In this document: positions 17,137 to 26,487 of the stretch, piece after piece | Numbering within the stretch: the stretch's first letter is position 1 | Layout: each line of letters starts with the position of its first letter | Assembly (NCBI RefSeq): GCF_033063295.1 | Contig: NZ_JAWJZH010000001.1 | Span: 310,001 to 374,000 of the forward strand | Length of the DNA stretch: 64,000 nt | DNA from: Nitrosomonas sp. Is35 | GTDB taxonomy: Bacteria; Pseudomonadota; Gammaproteobacteria; Burkholderiales; Nitrosomonadaceae | Direction of reading: 5' to 3' | The notes under the pieces: generated by a model | What the model saw: the letters and a program-made list of their open reading frames with translations, nothing else | Told to the model about the DNA's origin: nothing | Databases searched by the model: none | Translations under genes and position numbers: made by a program

Positions 17137-18403
17137 TATGGGGAATCGCGTTATTTTCCCATTGATGAGGAATTGAAAAATATCCTTGTAAGCGCCCCTC
17201 TTGTTTGACTTGCAAGTTTGCTACAGCTTCGGCTGCATCATAAAGATGCAACCCGCGTTCACACAGCAAATATACATTAATCAGATATTCGCCTTTAAGC
17301 AGCGGCAACTGATCCAATCCGAGGCGAACCTGGCCTGCACCGGATGGCGCCCGCTGCAGAGCAAATTGATCTTCCCATGTTGCCGCACTGGTGATCGTGC
17401 GTCCATCCTTTGCTTGTATGGTCATGGCGATCGTGGGACAGGGCAGTGCGGGATCGGAAATAAACGCCACTTCCAGCATCATGCGAGACTCGCCGCTTGT
17501 GATTATAGCCTGTTGAACAGGCCTATCATTGACGTGCAATTTGATTCTTTTCAGGCGTGCGCTACCGGATCCATGTTGTGTATTGGATACCGGTTCGGTA
17601 CGAGCGGCGGCGGGAGTTTCCAGCGTTGCATCCCGAGCATTTTTATCCAGAAATGTCTGGTAAGCGGATACCACTTGCGCTGATTCACCATCCAATACGA
17701 TCTCGCCTTTATTGATCCAAATGGCGCGCGCGCATAAAGATTCAACTTGAAAGAGCGAATGTGAACAAAACAATATCGTTTTTCCGGCATCGCGCATTCG
17801 CATGATGCGATCAAATGATTTACGGGCAAAAGCGCCATCGCCGACGGACAAAGCCTCGTCGATCACCAGAATATCCGGATCTACATTAATCGCAACGGAA
17901 AATGCCAGACGAACATACATGCCGCTGGAATAAGTTTTGACCGGTTGATCAATGAAGTCGCGAACACCGGAGAAATCAATAATGTGCTCAATGCGATCAG
18001 CAATTTCAGATTGACTGAGCCCCATGATCGCTGCGCTCATGAGAACATTCTCGCGTCCGGTGAACTCGGGATTGAATCCGGCGCCGAGTTCCAGCAGGGC
18101 GGCTATCCGGCCATTGACTCGAACATCGCCGTGTGTTGGTGTTAAGGTGCCACAAACCAATTGCAGCAGGGTCGATTTTCCGGAACCATTTTGGCCTACG
18201 ATGCCGACTACTTCCCCGGGCATGATCGTCAAATTGATATCGTGTAACGCCCACAGTTCACGATAGTATTGCCGCGCACCTAACCAGCGGTGTGGCCACA
18301 AGAATTGTTTGAGGCGATCCGCCGGATGTTCGTACAGCTGATAGCATTTGGAGAGGTTTAGCGCTGCAATAGCGGATTCAGAATTCGCGGTACTAAAGAA
18401 CAT
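17129..18403 (-). CDS. wzt: Polysaccharide ABC exporter ATP-binding protein (Wzt/TagH type)
   Basis: A frame exists from 18454, but the ATG at 18403 gives the usual N-terminus and overlaps the end of wzm by only 11 bases, so I use it (424 residues). The ABC ATPase spans about residues 10-240: Walker A is GQNGSGKS at 70-77, the signature is YSSGMYVRLAFS, and Walker B is ILVIDEALSVGD. Residues about 275-424 form a C-terminal beta-rich extension resembling the Wzt carbohydrate-binding domain, which in known O-antigen systems reads the modified non-reducing end before export. Together with Wzm it would move a lipid-linked polysaccharide across the inner membrane. The following gene (a methyltransferase fusion) may make the modification that this domain recognises. 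Confidence 0.9.
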   Translation of the reverse strand: MFFSTANSESAIAALNLSKCYQLYEHPADRLKQFLWPHRWLGARQYYRELWALHDINLTIMPGEVVGIVGQNGSGKSTLLQLVCGTLTPTHGDVRVNGRIAALLELGAGFNPEFTGRENVLMSAAIMGLSQSEIADRIEHIIDFSGVRDFIDQPVKTYSSGMYVRLAFSVAINVDPDILVIDEALSVGDGAFARKSFDRIMRMRDAGKTILFCSHSLFQVESLCARAIWINKGEIVLDGESAQVVSAYQTFLDKNARDATLETPAAARTEPVSNTQHGSGSARLKRIKLHVNDRPVQQAIITSGESRMMLEVAFISDPALPCPTIAMTIQAKDGRTITSAATWEDQFALQRAPSGAGQVRLGLDQLPLLKGEYLINVYLLCERGLHLYDAAEAVANLQVKQEGRLQGYFSIPHQWENNAIPHND

Positions 18404-19226
18404 CGGCAAACCCTTTGCGCGTTTTGTTAAACCACAGCAGACCAATCCAGGCAATGAGAAAAGCGAATAGATAGTACAGAATCAAGCCGCTCCAGTCCGG
18501 TAATTGCCCGTAAAGAATGACTGCTCGCGCTTGCTCGATGATTAGAGTCAGCGGGTTAAGGAACAGATAATCACGAATAGATTCCGGCAATGCGGAAGCA
18601 GGGTAAAAAATAGGGCTGAGAAATAGCAGCATGGTTAAGACCAGGCCAATAAATTGGCCGATATCACGAACAAAAACGCCAATTGAAGCCAGTATCCAGG
18701 ATAGTCCCAAGGTCAGTAAAACGAGCGGCAGCAAAATCACGGGTAGAAAAATGATTGTCCATTCAATAGGATGACTGGTGATCAATAAAAAAGAAAATAA
18801 TACCAAGAAACTAATCCCGGCATGAAATAGCGCGGAACATAAAGAAATCAAAGGCAGTATCTCAAGAGGGAAAATGATTTTCTTGACGTAATTAATATTG
18901 GCCAATATCAATCCGGGGGCGCGAGCAAGGCATTCGGAAAATAAATTGAATAGAATCAGGCCGGTAAATAGCAGCAAGGCAAAGGCAAATTCATCATCAT
19001 GTATAACAGAGCTGTTGTGCGAATCCAGACGTACTTTAAATACCACACTAAAAACAAATGTGTAGATGGACAACATTAAAATGGGATTGATAAACGTCCA
19101 TAGCAAGCCCAGAAATGAACCGCGATATCGGCTAATTACCTCCCGCTTGGTCATCTGCAGGATAAGTGGATAGTGCTGCCGCAAAGTAAGAAAGCTATTA
19201 AAGAAAGTAGTATTGAGCAAATGCAA
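18393..19226 (-). CDS. wzm: Polysaccharide ABC exporter permease (Wzm, ABC-2 type)
   Basis: A 277-residue integral membrane protein with the usual ABC-2 polysaccharide permease start (MTKREVISRYRGSFLGLLW, about residues 25-43) and six predicted membrane segments. The C-terminus WLLWFNKTRKGFADVL-like end (GLLWFNKTRKGFADVL) is typical of the family. It is the first gene of a three-gene minus-strand operon (wzm-wzt-methyltransferase) and should form the membrane channel for an undecaprenyl-linked O-antigen or capsule-like polymer. No glycosyltransferase or sugar-nucleotide genes are present in this window, so the polymer must be made by enzymes encoded elsewhere. Confidence 0.9.
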   Translation of the reverse strand: MHLLNTTFFNSFLTLRQHYPLILQMTKREVISRYRGSFLGLLWTFINPILMLSIYTFVFSVVFKVRLDSHNSSVIHDDEFAFALLLFTGLILFNLFSECLARAPGLILANINYVKKIIFPLEILPLISLCSALFHAGISFLVLFSFLLITSHPIEWTIIFLPVILLPLVLLTLGLSWILASIGVFVRDIGQFIGLVLTMLLFLSPIFYPASALPESIRDYLFLNPLTLIIEQARAVILYGQLPDWSGLILYYLFAFLIAWIGLLWFNKTRKGFADVL

Positions 19227-19774
19227 GAATTTGGATAGATAGCTGTAAAATTGACGGGCGTATTATCGCAGAAAAACTAACAAAAATATCGGATAGAAAT
19301 GGGATGGTTTAACCTGGCTAATCTCTCCAAGGCATTTTGATGCAGAAACATCCAAATCCGCTGATAATTTAGGCGCTTATTTGCCAAAATAGGATACTCC
19401 GATCTGCATCGAGCGTTTCAATCGCTGCATGCGCCATATTACGTTGCGGCTATTTTTACAAGTAATATGTCAACTGATGTGAAAAGAAGCACATTTTTCC
19501 GCTTATTTTAAATTTAAAATCTCAAGGTATTCTGTTAAGGTATTAAATACTCAGTATTGTTGCAAATAAGCAACATATTCAATGTAAACTTCAGACGCAT
19601 ACTTGCAAAGCAGTTTTGTTTTCGGCAGAATGCGCTTTAACTTGGCTTTTGTGGTATCTTCTGGTAGATATATTATTAGCTGCATAGAAGCTGCTTAGAG
19701 ACAAAGTGAAAAGTGAAAAACTTGCAAGTAATTTACTTTCGGAACTATTTTAATTTTTATATCGAGGAGCTCCC
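19227..19774. promoter_or_regulatory. Divergent regulatory region between wzm and the S-layer-like gene
   Basis: This 548-base AT-rich region carries no plausible gene. It is dense in short symmetrical elements: a perfect 16-bp palindrome (19505-19520), an 8-bp direct repeat with 13-base period (AAGGTATT at 19524-19531 and 19537-19544), and inverted repeats at 19546-19558 (AATAC/GTATT) and 19558-19575 (TGTTGC/GCAACA). A possible sigma-70 promoter for the S-layer-like gene is TTGGCT (19642-19647), 17 bases, TAGATA (19665-19670), which is a weak match. A strong GAGGAG ribosome binding site lies at 19764-19769. The exact transcription start cannot be decided from sequence. Confidence 0.45.
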
Positions 19775-22700
19775 ATGGCAATAACGATTCCACAGCAAAC
19801 TGAAATTTTGAAGGTAGTTGCAGGTTTGTTCAATGCAGCGCCTGGAGGCAGTAATTTAACTGAATTGGCAAAAATAATTGAGGGCGGTGCGACCGGTAGT
19901 CAGTTAGCTGATGCTTTGGCTGCCAACACATTGTTTACAAATGGAATTCTGGCCGGAAAAGTCACTGTTGAATCACAAGTTTCAGTCTTGATGAATAATT
20001 TTGGTGTGGTGGCTGATGATAGCGATCCATCAAGTGCGGGATCTCAGGCGCATGCGTATTTTCAACAGCAGATTGAAGCAAAGGTTGGCTTTGGTCAAAT
20101 TGTTTACAATGCAATAACCTTTTTATCAACTACGACAGATCCTGCATTTTTAACTGCTAAAACACTGTTGGATAATAAAGCTCTGGTTGCTGCAGCTTAT
20201 TCTGAAAAAACCTCTTCCAGCGATTTGAGCACATTGCAGAAGGTTTTAAGTAATGTTACTGGAACAGCGCCATATACAGCGGCCGATGTAGAAGCGATAT
20301 TGGTCGGATTAACTCCTACTGGAGGCGAGACTTTTACGCTGACTACGGGTGTGGATAGCGGTTCTGCCTTCACTGGCGGTTCTGGTAATGACACTTTCAA
20401 CGGTACCACGGGTGCGACTACCCTGACTGCTCTGGATAATCTGGATGGTGGCACTGGCACCGATACGCTGAATTACATTCAAACAGCGGCCATTGCGGTT
20501 CCTTCCTCCGTTTCTCTTAAAAATATCGAGGCGCTCAATTTTACCAGCGGTGCTGATATCGCTCTGGATGCTTCTGCTTGGACGGGTGTTACGTCGCTCA
20601 GTGCATCGTCGACTGGTGGTAGTGATATCACAGTTGCTTCCGGTGCAAATGTGACTGTTACCGATACAAATCAAGCAGCTGGTACGATTAATGTGGATGG
20701 TGCCAAGGATGTGACGATCGACACTGCCAAGGTAACGACCGGCGATGTGACTGTTGGTACCAATACAGCGGTTACCGGTGTTGTCGGTATCACTGCTCAG
20801 TTGATTAATGGTGCTGTTGGTGGCGGTATTACTGTTGTGGGTGGTACTGCTGTTACCGCAACTCAAAATGTTAAGGCTGGTGCTACAGCAACCACTTCAG
20901 CAGTTGATGTGACCAACGATGGCGCGTTGACCAGTGTAACGTCTACCGTGACTAAAGGCACTGGCGCTACCGTCACCTACAATACTGTGAGCGTGACTGG
21001 TGTTGCTGATGCGGATAGCGATGATACGATTACCTCCGTCAGTGTGACTGGTGCGACTACTGTTGGTCTTTCCCATCTCAACAAGTTGACCAGCCTGGGT
21101 CTTAATACAACTTCGGGTAACGTTATTCTCGACAACAGTGATACCGGTGCAACCGATGCAGCTACTACGCTGGCTTTGGCTGTAGACGGTGTGACCGGCG
21201 GTACGTTGGACGATGCTGATATTATCGAAACCTTGAATATCACCAGCAGCGGTACGGCATCCACGCTGGCCAATATTACCTTTGGTGCACTGAAAAACAT
21301 CACATTGGCGGGCGATAAGAACCTGACTCTGACTTCTATCGCTGGTGCTACTGCGCTGGAATCTATTAATGCAGCTGCAGCGACCGGTGGTATGACCATC
21401 AGCAGCACTCTGTTGACCACGACTAATTTTGCTGGCGGTTCTGGTGCTGATACCATCACTCTCGGTGCAACCACTCAAGCCATCACTACCGGCGCGGGCG
21501 ATGACGTTGTTACTCTAGCGGCTGGTACGACAGCTCTGGGTACTGGCGGCACTATCGACGCTGGCGATGGTACCGGTGACGTTTTGTCCTTCGCGGATGC
21601 TGACGATGCAACAACAGCTTCAGGCGGTACTACTTTTGAAACCAAGATTTCCGGTTTCGAGTCTGTGAATTTGGCTGGTGCTGCCGGTGCGGGCGTAACC
21701 GTTAACGTTGCTAACCTGGACGATGTTAACAAGGTCAATGTGGCAGTGGATCTTGGTCAAACGTTGGCTGTTTCTAACATAGCATCTGGTGGTACGGTAA
21801 CTTATGAAGCCGCTCAAACCGCTGCTTCCACCATCACTGTAGCTAATGCAGCGACTGGTACAGCGGATACTTTCAACGTTGGTATCACTTCTGCTGCTGC
21901 TCGCAACATCAACGGCTTAACGATTTCGAATGTTGAAACCATCAACTTTGCAACGGATGATACCGCCACCACTACTACCGGTATCGAGCACACAGCGGCA
22001 TTGACAGCTGCTGCTGCTACCACTATCAACGTGTCTGGTGATGCTGGTCTGACGCTGACTTTTACCGGCACAGCACTGACCACATTCGACGCTTCCGGTG
22101 TGACCGATGGTGACGTGACTTGGACGGCAGGCGCATTAGCAGCTGCTGCTACTGTCAAAGGCGGCGCAACCAGTGATGCCAACGTTATAGTGTTGAGCGC
22201 AGCTCTTGATGACATTACCTATACCGGTGGATCTGGTACAGATACCATCACGATGAACCATGCCACCAATCACGATGCAACGACCAACAGCTTCACATTG
22301 GGCAACGGTACCAACACATTGACAGCTGGCAATAACGACGGTGACAATACCGTAACCGGCGGAACGGGTGTAGATACCATCACAGTGGGTAATGGTACCA
22401 ACACTATCACAACTGGTGACGGCAATGACGTGATCACCGTCGGTACAGGTGCTAACACTATCAGTGCTGGCGCTGGTAACGACACTATCACCATCGGCGC
22501 TTCTGCCGGTACAAGCACAGTGGACGTGGGAACCGGTACTGACGCTATCGTGTTTACTGGCGTGCAAACAGCGGCTGGTTTCTACACATCCATCACCGGA
22601 CTGGGTGCTGGCGATACCATCGACTTCAGTGCTACGGCCAATGATGGTGGTGGTTTGGCTTCTGGTGTTCTGGGCGCTAAGATTACTTTGGGTGGTGCTT

Positions 22701-22921
22701 CCAGCTTCGCTAACTATCTGGATGCAGCGGCTGCTGGTCTTACTAGTGGAACCGATTCAGTTTTCAATTGGTTCCAGTTCAACGGCAACACTTATATCAC
22801 TTTGGATAACAGCAATGCTGCAACCTTCCAGGATGGTGCAGACCAAGTTGTCGAAATCACTGGTTTGGTTAACTTGGCTACTTCGACCCAAGACGGTTCT
22901 TACGTTGTTACTTTAGTATAA
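19775..22921 (+). CDS. S-layer/RTX-like secreted protein
   Basis: A 1,048-residue protein with no signal peptide and, as far as I can see, no cysteine, very rich in Thr, Ala, Gly and Val with few Lys/Arg. Residues 1-185 form a helical N-terminal domain (MAITIPQQTEILKVVAGLFN and following). About 190-840 is beta-strand repeat sequence with Asp/Thr-rich turns. About 845-915 contains degenerate RTX calcium-binding nonapeptides (GTGVDTITVG, GDGNDVITVG, GAGNDTITIG). The C-terminal 130 residues end in a hydrophobic VVTLV, typical of type I secretion signals. This layout matches RTX-type S-layer proteins such as Caulobacter RsaA. Export would need a type I system encoded elsewhere. A GAGGAG site 5 bases before the ATG and a strong double terminator suggest high expression as a single gene. 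The S-layer role is inferred. Confidence 0.75.
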   Translation: MAITIPQQTEILKVVAGLFNAAPGGSNLTELAKIIEGGATGSQLADALAANTLFTNGILAGKVTVESQVSVLMNNFGVVADDSDPSSAGSQAHAYFQQQIEAKVGFGQIVYNAITFLSTTTDPAFLTAKTLLDNKALVAAAYSEKTSSSDLSTLQKVLSNVTGTAPYTAADVEAILVGLTPTGGETFTLTTGVDSGSAFTGGSGNDTFNGTTGATTLTALDNLDGGTGTDTLNYIQTAAIAVPSSVSLKNIEALNFTSGADIALDASAWTGVTSLSASSTGGSDITVASGANVTVTDTNQAAGTINVDGAKDVTIDTAKVTTGDVTVGTNTAVTGVVGITAQLINGAVGGGITVVGGTAVTATQNVKAGATATTSAVDVTNDGALTSVTSTVTKGTGATVTYNTVSVTGVADADSDDTITSVSVTGATTVGLSHLNKLTSLGLNTTSGNVILDNSDTGATDAATTLALAVDGVTGGTLDDADIIETLNITSSGTASTLANITFGALKNITLAGDKNLTLTSIAGATALESINAAAATGGMTISSTLLTTTNFAGGSGADTITLGATTQAITTGAGDDVVTLAAGTTALGTGGTIDAGDGTGDVLSFADADDATTASGGTTFETKISGFESVNLAGAAGAGVTVNVANLDDVNKVNVAVDLGQTLAVSNIASGGTVTYEAAQTAASTITVANAATGTADTFNVGITSAAARNINGLTISNVETINFATDDTATTTTGIEHTAALTAAAATTINVSGDAGLTLTFTGTALTTFDASGVTDGDVTWTAGALAAAATVKGGATSDANVIVLSAALDDITYTGGSGTDTITMNHATNHDATTNSFTLGNGTNTLTAGNNDGDNTVTGGTGVDTITVGNGTNTITTGDGNDVITVGTGANTISAGAGNDTITIGASAGTSTVDVGTGTDAIVFTGVQTAAGFYTSITGLGAGDTIDFSATANDGGGLASGVLGAKITLGGASSFANYLDAAAAGLTSGTDSVFNWFQFNGNTYITLDNSNAATFQDGADQVVEITGLVNLATSTQDGSYVVTLV
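22300..22515 (+). repeat. Degenerate RTX nonapeptide-coding repeats
   Basis: The DNA here encodes tandem glycine/aspartate-rich nonapeptides (GGTGVDTIT, GNGTNTITT, GDGNDVITV, GAGNDTITI) of the GGxGxDxux calcium-binding type, roughly residues 843-913 of the S-layer-like protein. Several copies have Asn in place of Asp, so calcium binding may be limited to the better-conserved units. Confidence 0.7.
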
Positions 22922-22935
22922 TCTTCTACCAAAAG

Positions 22936-23010
22936 AGCATCTGCCTTCCGGTAGATGCTTTAAGGTAAAAGTTAAAAAAACCTCTGCACTTTAAGTGCAG
23001 GGGTTTTTTT
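22936..23010 (+). terminator. Tandem terminator after the S-layer-like gene
   Basis: Two hairpins follow the stop codon. The first (22936-22959) pairs AGCATCTGCC with GGTAGATGCT around a TTCC loop. The second (22974-23010) is a stem with arms CCTCTGCACTT and AAGTGCAGGGG flanked by seven A and seven T, a textbook intrinsic terminator that can also act in reverse. Two in a row fit a highly expressed gene. Confidence 0.85.
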
Positions 23011-23251
23011 ATGAGTGTATTCAGGGTATAAGATACGCAAACATCGAATGTCATATGGTGGCATGCAAGAACCAAAGCAGTTACTGCGTAATGTTTGCAG
23101 GAAATATCGCTATATGAATCATCAATCTTCAGTGGCGAATTCAATTAAACACAAGCAGCAGAAGCGATAAAAGTGAAAGATTGTAATGTGTGTGCTCGCG
23201 AGTTCGATCTGTTTGATGCGAGCGTGTTTAGAGCCAGTCTTATGGCGAAGG
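23011..23251. other. Intergenic region with no recognised gene
   Basis: This stretch lies between the S-layer terminator and the end of pyrF (-). The only symmetry noted is a weak 6-bp inverted repeat (23194-23199 with 23218-23223), which might help end the pyrF transcript. No coding sequence is supported. Confidence 0.4.
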
Positions 23252-23980
23252 TTAATGCTTGCCGGTTTCCAGATTCAATCCGGCCATGGTTGTGAGAATT
23301 TCCGCGTTTAATTGCTGGCACATCAGAAGCGGATCGTTTGCTTGTGTGATCGGCCTGCCGATAACCAAATAACTAGCGCCATTAAGGATAGCTTGCTGTG
23401 GTGTGGTAATTCTTTTTTGATCGTTCACGTGACCGTCGGCTGGACGAATACCGGGTGTAACTAAGCAGAATTCGGTACCGAAATGTTGCCGCAACTGAGC
23501 GGCCTCCAGTGCTGAGCAGACAACACCGTCCAAGCCACAATCATTTGTTAACTGTGCAAGGCGCAGTACAATTTGTTCCGGAGATCCTTGTAATCCGATA
23601 TCGGTAATATCACTTTGATCCATACTGGTCAGTAAAGTGACCGCGATAAGCTTGGTGGCGGATCCATGAGGGATAGCATCCCGCGCTGCCGTTAGCATTT
23701 TCCGGCCACCCAATGCATGAACATTGATCATCCATACGCCCAGATTAGCTGCTGCTTTGCAAGCACTGGCGACAGTATTGGGAATATCGTGAAACTTGAG
23801 GTCCAGGAAAACTTTAAATCCTTGATGTGTGAGCTTCTCAATGAGTTGTGGTCCAGCCGCAGTAAAAAGCTCCTTACCTACCTTCAGGCGGCATAAATCA
23901 GGATTTAATTTTCTTACGAGGAGGAGCGCATCTTCGGCACTGGGAAAATCCAGTGCCACAATAATGCGAGGATCATGCAT
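23252..23980 (-). CDS. pyrF: Orotidine 5'-phosphate decarboxylase
   Basis: A 242-residue protein with the full family layout: IIVALDF at the N-terminus (Asp11), Lys33 in RLKVGKELF, and the catalytic D60-x-K62-x-x-D65 motif in [12 protein letters not shown]. The later TPGIRP motif and the phosphate-binding YLVIGRPIT segment are also present. It decarboxylates OMP to UMP, the last step of de novo pyrimidine synthesis, in the cytosol. It lies 8 bases after the short LapA-like gene on the same strand. In many betaproteobacteria pyrF follows lapA/lapB downstream of ihfB and rpsA; here lapB is missing between them. Confidence 0.95.
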   Translation of the reverse strand: MHDPRIIVALDFPSAEDALLLVRKLNPDLCRLKVGKELFTAAGPQLIEKLTHQGFKVFLDLKFHDIPNTVASACKAAANLGVWMINVHALGGRKMLTAARDAIPHGSATKLIAVTLLTSMDQSDITDIGLQGSPEQIVLRLAQLTNDCGLDGVVCSALEAAQLRQHFGTEFCLVTPGIRPADGHVNDQKRITTPQQAILNGASYLVIGRPITQANDPLLMCQQLNAEILTTMAGLNLETGKH

Positions 23981-23988
23981 AGGGGTTA

Positions 23989-24201
23989 TTATTGATTATG
24001 GCAGCGGCATCGAACAAACACAGCAGTGATGAGTACACCCACTGCAAAGAAAATCAACAGTGCTACGCTCAAGGGAAGCTCAATGGATTGAGATTGATCC
24101 AGATAATATTGCAGCACAACAGGCTGGGAGTTTTTTGAAGCAAATACGGCGAGAATAACAAAGACTGCAATACGAAAAAGCCAGGTAATTAGATTGATCA
24201 T
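23989..24201 (-). CDS. LapA-like (DUF1049) small inner-membrane protein
   Basis: A 70-residue protein with two hydrophobic helices (about residues 4-20 and 43-63) separated by a short [21 protein letters not shown] segment, the hallmark of LapA/DUF1049 proteins. E. coli LapA is about 100 residues and has a cytoplasmic C-terminal coiled coil; here the protein ends shortly after the second helix, so it is a short form. Its location between ihfB and pyrF matches the conserved ihfB-lapA-lapB-pyrF order, but no lapB is present. LapA/LapB regulate LpxC turnover and LPS assembly; whether the short form does so is unknown. Confidence 0.7.
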   Translation of the reverse strand: MINLITWLFRIAVFVILAVFASKNSQPVVLQYYLDQSQSIELPLSVALLIFFAVGVLITAVFVRCRCHNQ

Positions 24202-24283
24202 GATGAGTTTGCCTACGAGTTGATAGATGTCTTAATATTAAACTGACAAAAAAGCTGAATAACAACTTGCCAGAAGAAATTCT

Positions 24284-24330
24284 AGCGCTTTTTTCTTGGA
24301 GAGCGCTTTAGAAATTCAGCAGCGCTCTCC
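24284..24330 (-). terminator. Inverted repeat downstream of ihfB
   Basis: A perfect 10-bp inverted repeat with a 13-base loop (24298-24307 GGAGAGCGCT with 24321-24330 AGCGCTCTCC) lies just after the ihfB stop. A third AGCGCT copy is at 24284-24289. No T-run follows in the minus direction, so it may be an attenuator or mRNA 3'-end stabiliser and not a full intrinsic terminator. Confidence 0.45.
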
Positions 24331-24340
24331 ATGCTATCTT

Positions 24341-24631
24341 TTATTTCTTTTCGTTGTAATCAACACGTTCTCGCATTTCTTTTCCTGCCTTGAAATGCGG
24401 AACATATTTCTCTGGTACCTTAACTTTCTCACCCGATTTCGGATTCCGCCCAATCCGAGGCGGCCTGTAATTCAGGTCAAAGCTGCCAAAGCCGCGAATC
24501 TCAATGCGCTGACCTTTTGCCAGGCTTTTTGCCATGGCATCAATAATCATTTTGACTGAGAGCTCGGCATCCTTGGTAACCAATTGCGGAAATCGTGCCG
24601 CAAGTCGAGTAATTAATTCAGATTTTGTCAT
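24341..24631 (-). CDS. ihfB: Integration host factor beta subunit
   Basis: A 96-residue DNA-bending protein of the HU/IHF family. It has the standard start ([18 protein letters not shown]), the GFGSF turn and the RNPKSGEKV beta-arm tip ([17 protein letters not shown]) with the proline that intercalates into DNA. It pairs with IhfA, encoded elsewhere, to bend DNA in promoters, including sigma-54-dependent ones, and in recombination. It begins 9 bases after rpsA ends; rpsA-ihfB is a conserved gene order. Its identity as IhfB and not HU rests on this context and on the [18 protein letters not shown] end. Confidence 0.93.
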   Translation of the reverse strand: MTKSELITRLAARFPQLVTKDAELSVKMIIDAMAKSLAKGQRIEIRGFGSFDLNYRPPRIGRNPKSGEKVKVPEKYVPHFKAGKEMRERVDYNEKK

Positions 24632-24640
24632 GAATTTTCC

Positions 24641-26353
24641 TTATTGCTCTGTATTCTTGCTATCCATTTTAGCTTTCAGCAAAGCACCCAGGCTGGTAGT
24701 TCCAGCATTGGCTGGGGTTTTGATTTTTTGCATAGCAGTGGATTCATCCGATTTATCTTTCGCTTTGATTGAAAGATTGATGGTGCGATTTTTGCGGTCA
24801 ACATTGATAATCATGGTCTCGACCTTATCGCCTTCTTTCAAGTGTGTGCGAATATCTTCAACGCGGTCACGCGACACTTCGGAAGCGCGCAAATAACCTT
24901 CCACATCGTTTGTCAGGGCTATGACAGCACCTTTCGCGTCGATGGCTTTTACAGTGCCTTCGATGATACTGTTTTTATCATGTTCAGCGACAAAACTGGT
25001 GAAAGGATCGCCTTCCATTTGTTTGATGCCGAGTGAAATACGTTCGCGTTCGACATCGATAGAGAGAATCATGGCTTCAACTTCATCGCCTTTTTTGTAA
25101 TTCAGAACCGCTTCTTCACCGGGCTGGTTCCAGGACAGATCGGATAGATGCACAAGTCCGTCAATGTTGCCTGGCAAGCCGATAAATACGCCAAAGTCGG
25201 TGATGGATTTGATTTGACCGTTAACTTTGTCGCCTTTTTCATGGGTTGCTGCGAATTCTTCCCATGGATTGGTCTGGCATTGCTTCATACCGAGTGATAT
25301 GCGGCGGCGTTCTTCATCGATCTCAAGAATCATGACTTCAACTTCATCGCCTAACTGCACAATCTTGGAAGGATAAACATTTTTGTTGGTCCAATCCATT
25401 TCCGAGACATGCACCAATCCTTCAATGCCTTGTTCGATTTCAATGAATGCGCCGTAATCGGTTAAGTTGGTGACTTTGCCGAACAGACGGGTACGTGCCG
25501 GATAACGCCGTGACAAACCAACCCACGGATCTTCGCTCAGTTGTTTCATACCCAGTGAAACACGATTTTTTTCCTGATCGAATTTGAGAACCTTGGCAGT
25601 AACTTCATCACCGATATTGACGACTTCGGAAGGATGTTTGACGCGGCGCCATGCCAGGTCGGTAATATGCAGCAGACCATCTATGCCGCCCAGATCGACG
25701 AATGCGCCGTAGTCGGTAATATTTTTAACGATACCATGAACAACCGAACCTTCCTGCAGATTGGATAACAAGGTTTCGCGATCGGCGCCTTGTGTCGCTT
25801 CCAATACCGCGCGGCGTGATACCACCACGTTATTGCGTTTGCGGTCTAGTTTGATGACTTTGAATTCCATTTCCTTATTTTCATAAGGCGTAGTGTCTTT
25901 GACGGGACGGATATCCACCAGAGAACCGGGCAAAAAGGCGCGGATACCGTTGATCATGGCCGTCAAACCACCTTTCACTTTACCGTTGACCATGCCGGTC
26001 ACTATCTTACCGCTTTCCATGGCTTCTTCCAGATCATGCCAAGCAGTCAGGCGTTTGGCTTTGTCACGGGAAAGCCGTGTTTCTCCATAACCGTCTTCTA
26101 GAGACTCGATGGCAACACTGATAAAATCGCCCGGTTTAACTTCGATTTCGCCGCGGTCGTTTTTAAATTCTTCGACCGGGATAAAACTTTCGGATTTGAG
26201 ACCGGCGTTAACAACGACGATGTTATAGTCAACACGGACTACTTCGGCGGTGATTACTTCGCCGATGCGCATTTCCTGGCGCGAGAGGCTTTCTTCAAAA
26301 AGCGCGGCGAAACTATCGGGAGATTGCTGGGTTGCAGTAGAAGCTTTAGTCAT
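24641..26353 (-). CDS. rpsA: 30S ribosomal protein S1
   Basis: A 570-residue protein of the normal length for bacterial S1, with six S1 RNA-binding domains at about 30-100, 115-180, 200-268, 285-355, 372-442 and 459-528. Typical repeats are visible: [40 protein letters not shown] and [20 protein letters not shown], each followed by a [11 protein letters not shown] strand. S1 binds mRNA on the 30S subunit and helps initiation on structured or leaderless-weak sites. It lies in the cmk-rpsA-ihfB order that is conserved in proteobacteria. The 134 bases between cmk and rpsA probably contain the rpsA leader. Confidence 0.97.
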   Translation of the reverse strand: MTKASTATQQSPDSFAALFEESLSRQEMRIGEVITAEVVRVDYNIVVVNAGLKSESFIPVEEFKNDRGEIEVKPGDFISVAIESLEDGYGETRLSRDKAKRLTAWHDLEEAMESGKIVTGMVNGKVKGGLTAMINGIRAFLPGSLVDIRPVKDTTPYENKEMEFKVIKLDRKRNNVVVSRRAVLEATQGADRETLLSNLQEGSVVHGIVKNITDYGAFVDLGGIDGLLHITDLAWRRVKHPSEVVNIGDEVTAKVLKFDQEKNRVSLGMKQLSEDPWVGLSRRYPARTRLFGKVTNLTDYGAFIEIEQGIEGLVHVSEMDWTNKNVYPSKIVQLGDEVEVMILEIDEERRRISLGMKQCQTNPWEEFAATHEKGDKVNGQIKSITDFGVFIGLPGNIDGLVHLSDLSWNQPGEEAVLNYKKGDEVEAMILSIDVERERISLGIKQMEGDPFTSFVAEHDKNSIIEGTVKAIDAKGAVIALTNDVEGYLRASEVSRDRVEDIRTHLKEGDKVETMIINVDRKNRTINLSIKAKDKSDESTAMQKIKTPANAGTTSLGALLKAKMDSKNTEQ

Positions 26354-26487
26354 TATAAAAATACCTGATTTATCATTCCGGCGGGACGGGTATCCTGCGG
26401 ATTGGGTTGGTTAATAAAAATGTTTGAAACAATCACTCCATTTCTTTTCTGCACGGGAATGTTAGGAAAAGCGGCTTTTTTTCGTGT

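Noticed and set aside
20309..21478. Long minus-strand frames (185 and 193 codons) in the S-layer-like gene
   Set aside because: They arise from the Thr/Ala/Gly-rich repetitive coding strand and have low-complexity Ser/Thr/Arg/Cys translations without family features.
22300..22515. Regular short DNA repeats that might suggest a CRISPR array
   Set aside because: The repeat unit is a 27-base coding period for RTX nonapeptides, without constant repeats separated by unique spacers.
22926..23144. 72-codon minus-strand frame after the S-layer-like gene
   Set aside because: It spans the double terminator and has no ribosome binding site or family features.
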